Source of the DNA: JAQBFJ01 sp032123435
GTDB taxonomy: Bacteria; Verrucomicrobiota; Kiritimatiellia; UBA8416; JAQBFJ01
NCBI GenBank assembly: GCA_032123435.1
Contig: JAQBFJ010000279.1
Coordinates: 1 to 14,365 of the forward strand
Direction of reading: 5' to 3'
Length of the DNA: 14,365 nucleotides
The notes beneath the pieces were generated by a model. The model was given only the letters and a program-made list of their open reading frames with translations, was not told the DNA's origin and did no database searches. Shown piece after piece: positions 12,261 to 14,365 of this stretch (positions are counted from its first letter, which is position 1; every line of letters starts with the position of its first letter). Position numbers and translations under genes: made by a program.

Positions 12261-14365
12261 CTAACCTAATAATTCCTCCAGTTTTTTACTGGACTCCGTC
12301 ATAACTTCCTGTTCATCATCCGGAAGCGGATCGGCCAACGGCACAAGCTTAATGTCGCGGTGCATTGGGAAACCACTGCCTCCCGGAATCAAGTGCCCCA
12401 TAATCACGTTTTCCTTGAATCCACGTAAAACATCAAGTCTGCCCATCGTAGCCGCGTCCGTTAATATCCGCGTCGTATCCTGGAACGAAGCGGCTGAAAT
12501 GAAGCTCTCCGTGCCCAATGACGCCTTGGTAATCCCCAATAGAGCCGGAGTGGCCTCCGCCGGACGTTTCCCCTCGGCAACAGCTTTCTCGTTTACATTT
12601 AAAAACGTGTTCTTCATCACCTGTTCACCCCATAAGAACTCCGTATCGCCAGGATCTGTTATTCTTACCTTGCGCAGCATTTGACGCACTATGATTTCAA
12701 TATGCTTATCGTTTATTTCCACACCTTGCAAACGGTAAACATCCTGCACTTCATTAACCAGATATTCCTGGAGCTCTTGTGGTCCGCATACATCAAGTAT
12801 CTCTTGAGGAACAACAGGTCCTTCCGTAAGCTGTTGACCTTTCTTAACTTTGTCACCCTTGAATACAACAATATGCTTGCCCATCGGTATCAAGTGCTCC
12901 TCAATCACACCCGTTACTTCATCCCTGATTATAAGACAACGCCGCCCACGCTGATTAGGACCAAAATCAACCGCACCCTCTATCTTTGCTATTTCTGCGG
13001 CATCCTTCGGCTGTCGAGCCTCAAAAAGTTCCGCAACTCTCGGCAATCCTCCCGTAATATCTTTAGTTTTGGATTCCTTCCGCGGCGTCTTGGCCAATAA
13101 CTCGCCAGGAAGAACCTTCCGCCCCGCCTTCGCAATCACATGAGCGCCAGCAGGTATACTGTAGAAACCCAGCACTTCATCCAAAACAGCGTCCTTGATA
13201 ATAATCTGCGGATGCAGATCTTCTTTCGTTTCCAATACCACCGTTCCTCTTAAACCGGTAGCCTCATCAATTTCTTTCTTAACCGATACGTTTTCCACAA
13301 AATCATGGAAACTAACAACGCCTCCCTGCTCCGCAAGAATCGGAACACTGTAAGGATCCCATTTCGCCAGATGCTGACCTTTCTTTACAGAACCACTATC
13401 CTCCACAAAAAGAAGCGCGCCCATCGCAAGTGTGTACCTTTCCACCTCATGGCTATTATCATCATACACACCTATAACACCGTTCTTGTTCAACACAACG
13501 TGTTCGCCTTCCTTGTTCTTTACAACCCTTAACTCGTGATAACGTACAGTGCCGTCATTTCTGGCTATGATTTCAGGCTGTTTGAACACGCCACTGGCAG
13601 TTCCTCCAATATGAAATGTACGCATCGTCAACTGAGTGCCAGGCTCACCAATCGACTGAGCCGCAATAATGCCAACCGCAGTGCCAACTTCAACAGGCTT
13701 ACCAGAGGCCAGATCACGCCCATAACACTTGGCGCACAAACCACGCCTGCACTCACATGTCAAACAGCTTCTTATCTTAACCCGGTTAATCCCAGACGTG
13801 GCAATTCTATCGCAGGCAGCTTCGTTGATCTCTTCTCCCGCGCGCACTATAACTTCACCATGAACCGCATCCACTATGTCATTAACCGAAACCCTGCCCA
13901 GTATCCTGCACCACAAAGTCGAAACATCTTCGTCGCCTTCAGATACACAAGACACATCAATGCCATTGACAGTGTTACAATCCTGCTCAACAACAATCAC
14001 ATCCTGCGCAACATCCACAAGCTTCCGCGTCAAATATCCCGCATCAGCCGTTTTTAACGCCGTATCAGCTAATCCCTTACGCGCACCATGCGTGCTGATG
14101 AAGTATTCCAGAACACTCAGTCCTTCCCTGAAATTCGATATGATCGGACGTTCAATAATCTGCCCTGACGGCTTCACCATTAAACCACGCATACCAGCCA
14201 ACTGCCGTATCTGCTGTCGACTGCCCCTGGCCTTGGAATCCACCATCATGTAAACTGGATTAATCTCATTTTTGACGTCATTCTCATCTATCCCTCGATA
14301 AATGGCATTGGAAATATCATCCTTCTCATGAGTCCATATGTCAAGTATCTTATTGTAACGCTCTC
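12261..14365 (-). CDS. rpoC: RNA polymerase subunit beta', C-terminal half
   Basis: The gene enters from the right edge with no in-frame stop; the visible 700 codons correspond roughly to E. coli residues 700 to the end. Reading begins ERYNKILDIWTHEKDD, matching the secondary-channel region. Counting from that first full codon, the second zinc site uses C129, C203, C210 and C213 (SCLTCECRRGLCAKC, with two extra cysteines beside it). The bridge helix and trigger loop region follows with AAQSIGEPGTQLTMRTFHIGG (ending at 254). An SI3-type insert of about 175 residues splits the trigger loop (approximately plus-strand positions 13073-13595), as in E. coli. After it come TKDITGGLPRVAELFEAR and the C-terminal domain. 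The acidic tail ends SSKKLEELLG. Confidence 0.98.
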   Translation of the reverse strand, partial: ERYNKILDIWTHEKDDISNAIYRGIDENDVKNEINPVYMMVDSKARGSRQQIRQLAGMRGLMVKPSGQIIERPIISNFREGLSVLEYFISTHGARKGLADTALKTADAGYLTRKLVDVAQDVIVVEQDCNTVNGIDVSCVSEGDEDVSTLWCRILGRVSVNDIVDAVHGEVIVRAGEEINEAACDRIATSGINRVKIRSCLTCECRRGLCAKCYGRDLASGKPVEVGTAVGIIAAQSIGEPGTQLTMRTFHIGGTASGVFKQPEIIARNDGTVRYHELRVVKNKEGEHVVLNKNGVIGVYDDNSHEVERYTLAMGALLFVEDSGSVKKGQHLAKWDPYSVPILAEQGGVVSFHDFVENVSVKKEIDEATGLRGTVVLETKEDLHPQIIIKDAVLDEVLGFYSIPAGAHVIAKAGRKVLPGELLAKTPRKESKTKDITGGLPRVAELFEARQPKDAAEIAKIEGAVDFGPNQRGRRCLIIRDEVTGVIEEHLIPMGKHIVVFKGDKVKKGQQLTEGPVVPQEILDVCGPQELQEYLVNEVQDVYRLQGVEINDKHIEIIVRQMLRKVRITDPGDTEFLWGEQVMKNTFLNVNEKAVAEGKRPAEATPALLGITKASLGTESFISAASFQDTTRILTDAATMGRLDVLRGFKENVIMGHLIPGGSGFPMHRDIKLVPLADPLPDDEQEVMTESSKKLEELLG

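Noticed and set aside
13073..13595. Long insertion inside the rpoC trigger loop, at first sight a novel domain
   Set aside because: It aligns by motif and position with the SI3 insert found in E. coli and many Gram-negative bacteria (WDPY.VP near the middle, TKDITGGLPRVAELFEAR after it).
1..14365. Mobile elements, CRISPR arrays, tRNA or rRNA genes, integration sites, defence genes
   Set aside because: None seen. The window is fully occupied by collinear ribosomal-cluster genes with short gaps and no repeats of note.

Overview
The window is one uninterrupted, entirely minus-strand block of 25 translation and transcription genes. It runs from the 3' half of rpoC (right edge), through the str cluster (rpsL, rpsG, fusA), the S10 cluster (rpsJ, rplC, rplD, rplW, rplB, rpsS, rplV, rpsC, rplP, rpmC, rpsQ) and the spc cluster (rplN, rplX, rplE, rpsN, rpsH, rplF, rplR, rpsE, rplO), to the first 18 codons of secY (left edge). 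No non-coding gap is longer than about 62 bases and several neighbours overlap by 1 or 4 bases. I see no internal terminator and no convincing internal promoter, so the block is probably transcribed as one or a few long mRNAs that start outside the window.

Organism: a bacterium, probably Gram-negative. RpoC carries the long SI3-type insert in the trigger loop. S14 is the short zinc-binding form and L24 ends in a CxxC...CxxC zinc ribbon. tuf is absent between fusA and rpsJ, and rpmD (L30) is absent between rpsE and rplO. This combination would fit the PVC group (for example Lentisphaerae, Kiritimatiellota or Verrucomicrobiota) or a neighbouring phylum. That placement is inference and is not secure.

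Layout in transcription order: 14365-12261 rpoC (3' part); 12198-9146 rpsL, rpsG, fusA; 9099-3982 the S10-type cluster; 3946-56 the spc-type cluster; 56-1 secY (5' end). The products together build the 30S decoding region (S12, S7, S3, S5, S14, S19, S10), the 50S peptidyl-transferase and exit-tunnel region (L2, L3, L4, L22, L23, L29, L24, L16) and the central protuberance (L5, L18). The block also encodes the translocase EF-G, RNA polymerase beta' and the SecY channel.

No new defence or mobile system is visible; this is core housekeeping DNA. The most notable point is EF-G. Its GTPase half is textbook, but the two loops at the tip of domain IV, which enter the decoding centre, have lost residues that are nearly invariant in ordinary translocases, including the E. 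coli H583 equivalent. Secondary points are TTG start codons on rpsC and rpsN backed by strong Shine-Dalgarno sequences, an N-terminal extension on EF-G, the missing tuf and rpmD, and several small hairpins in intercistronic or early coding positions that could be regulatory.
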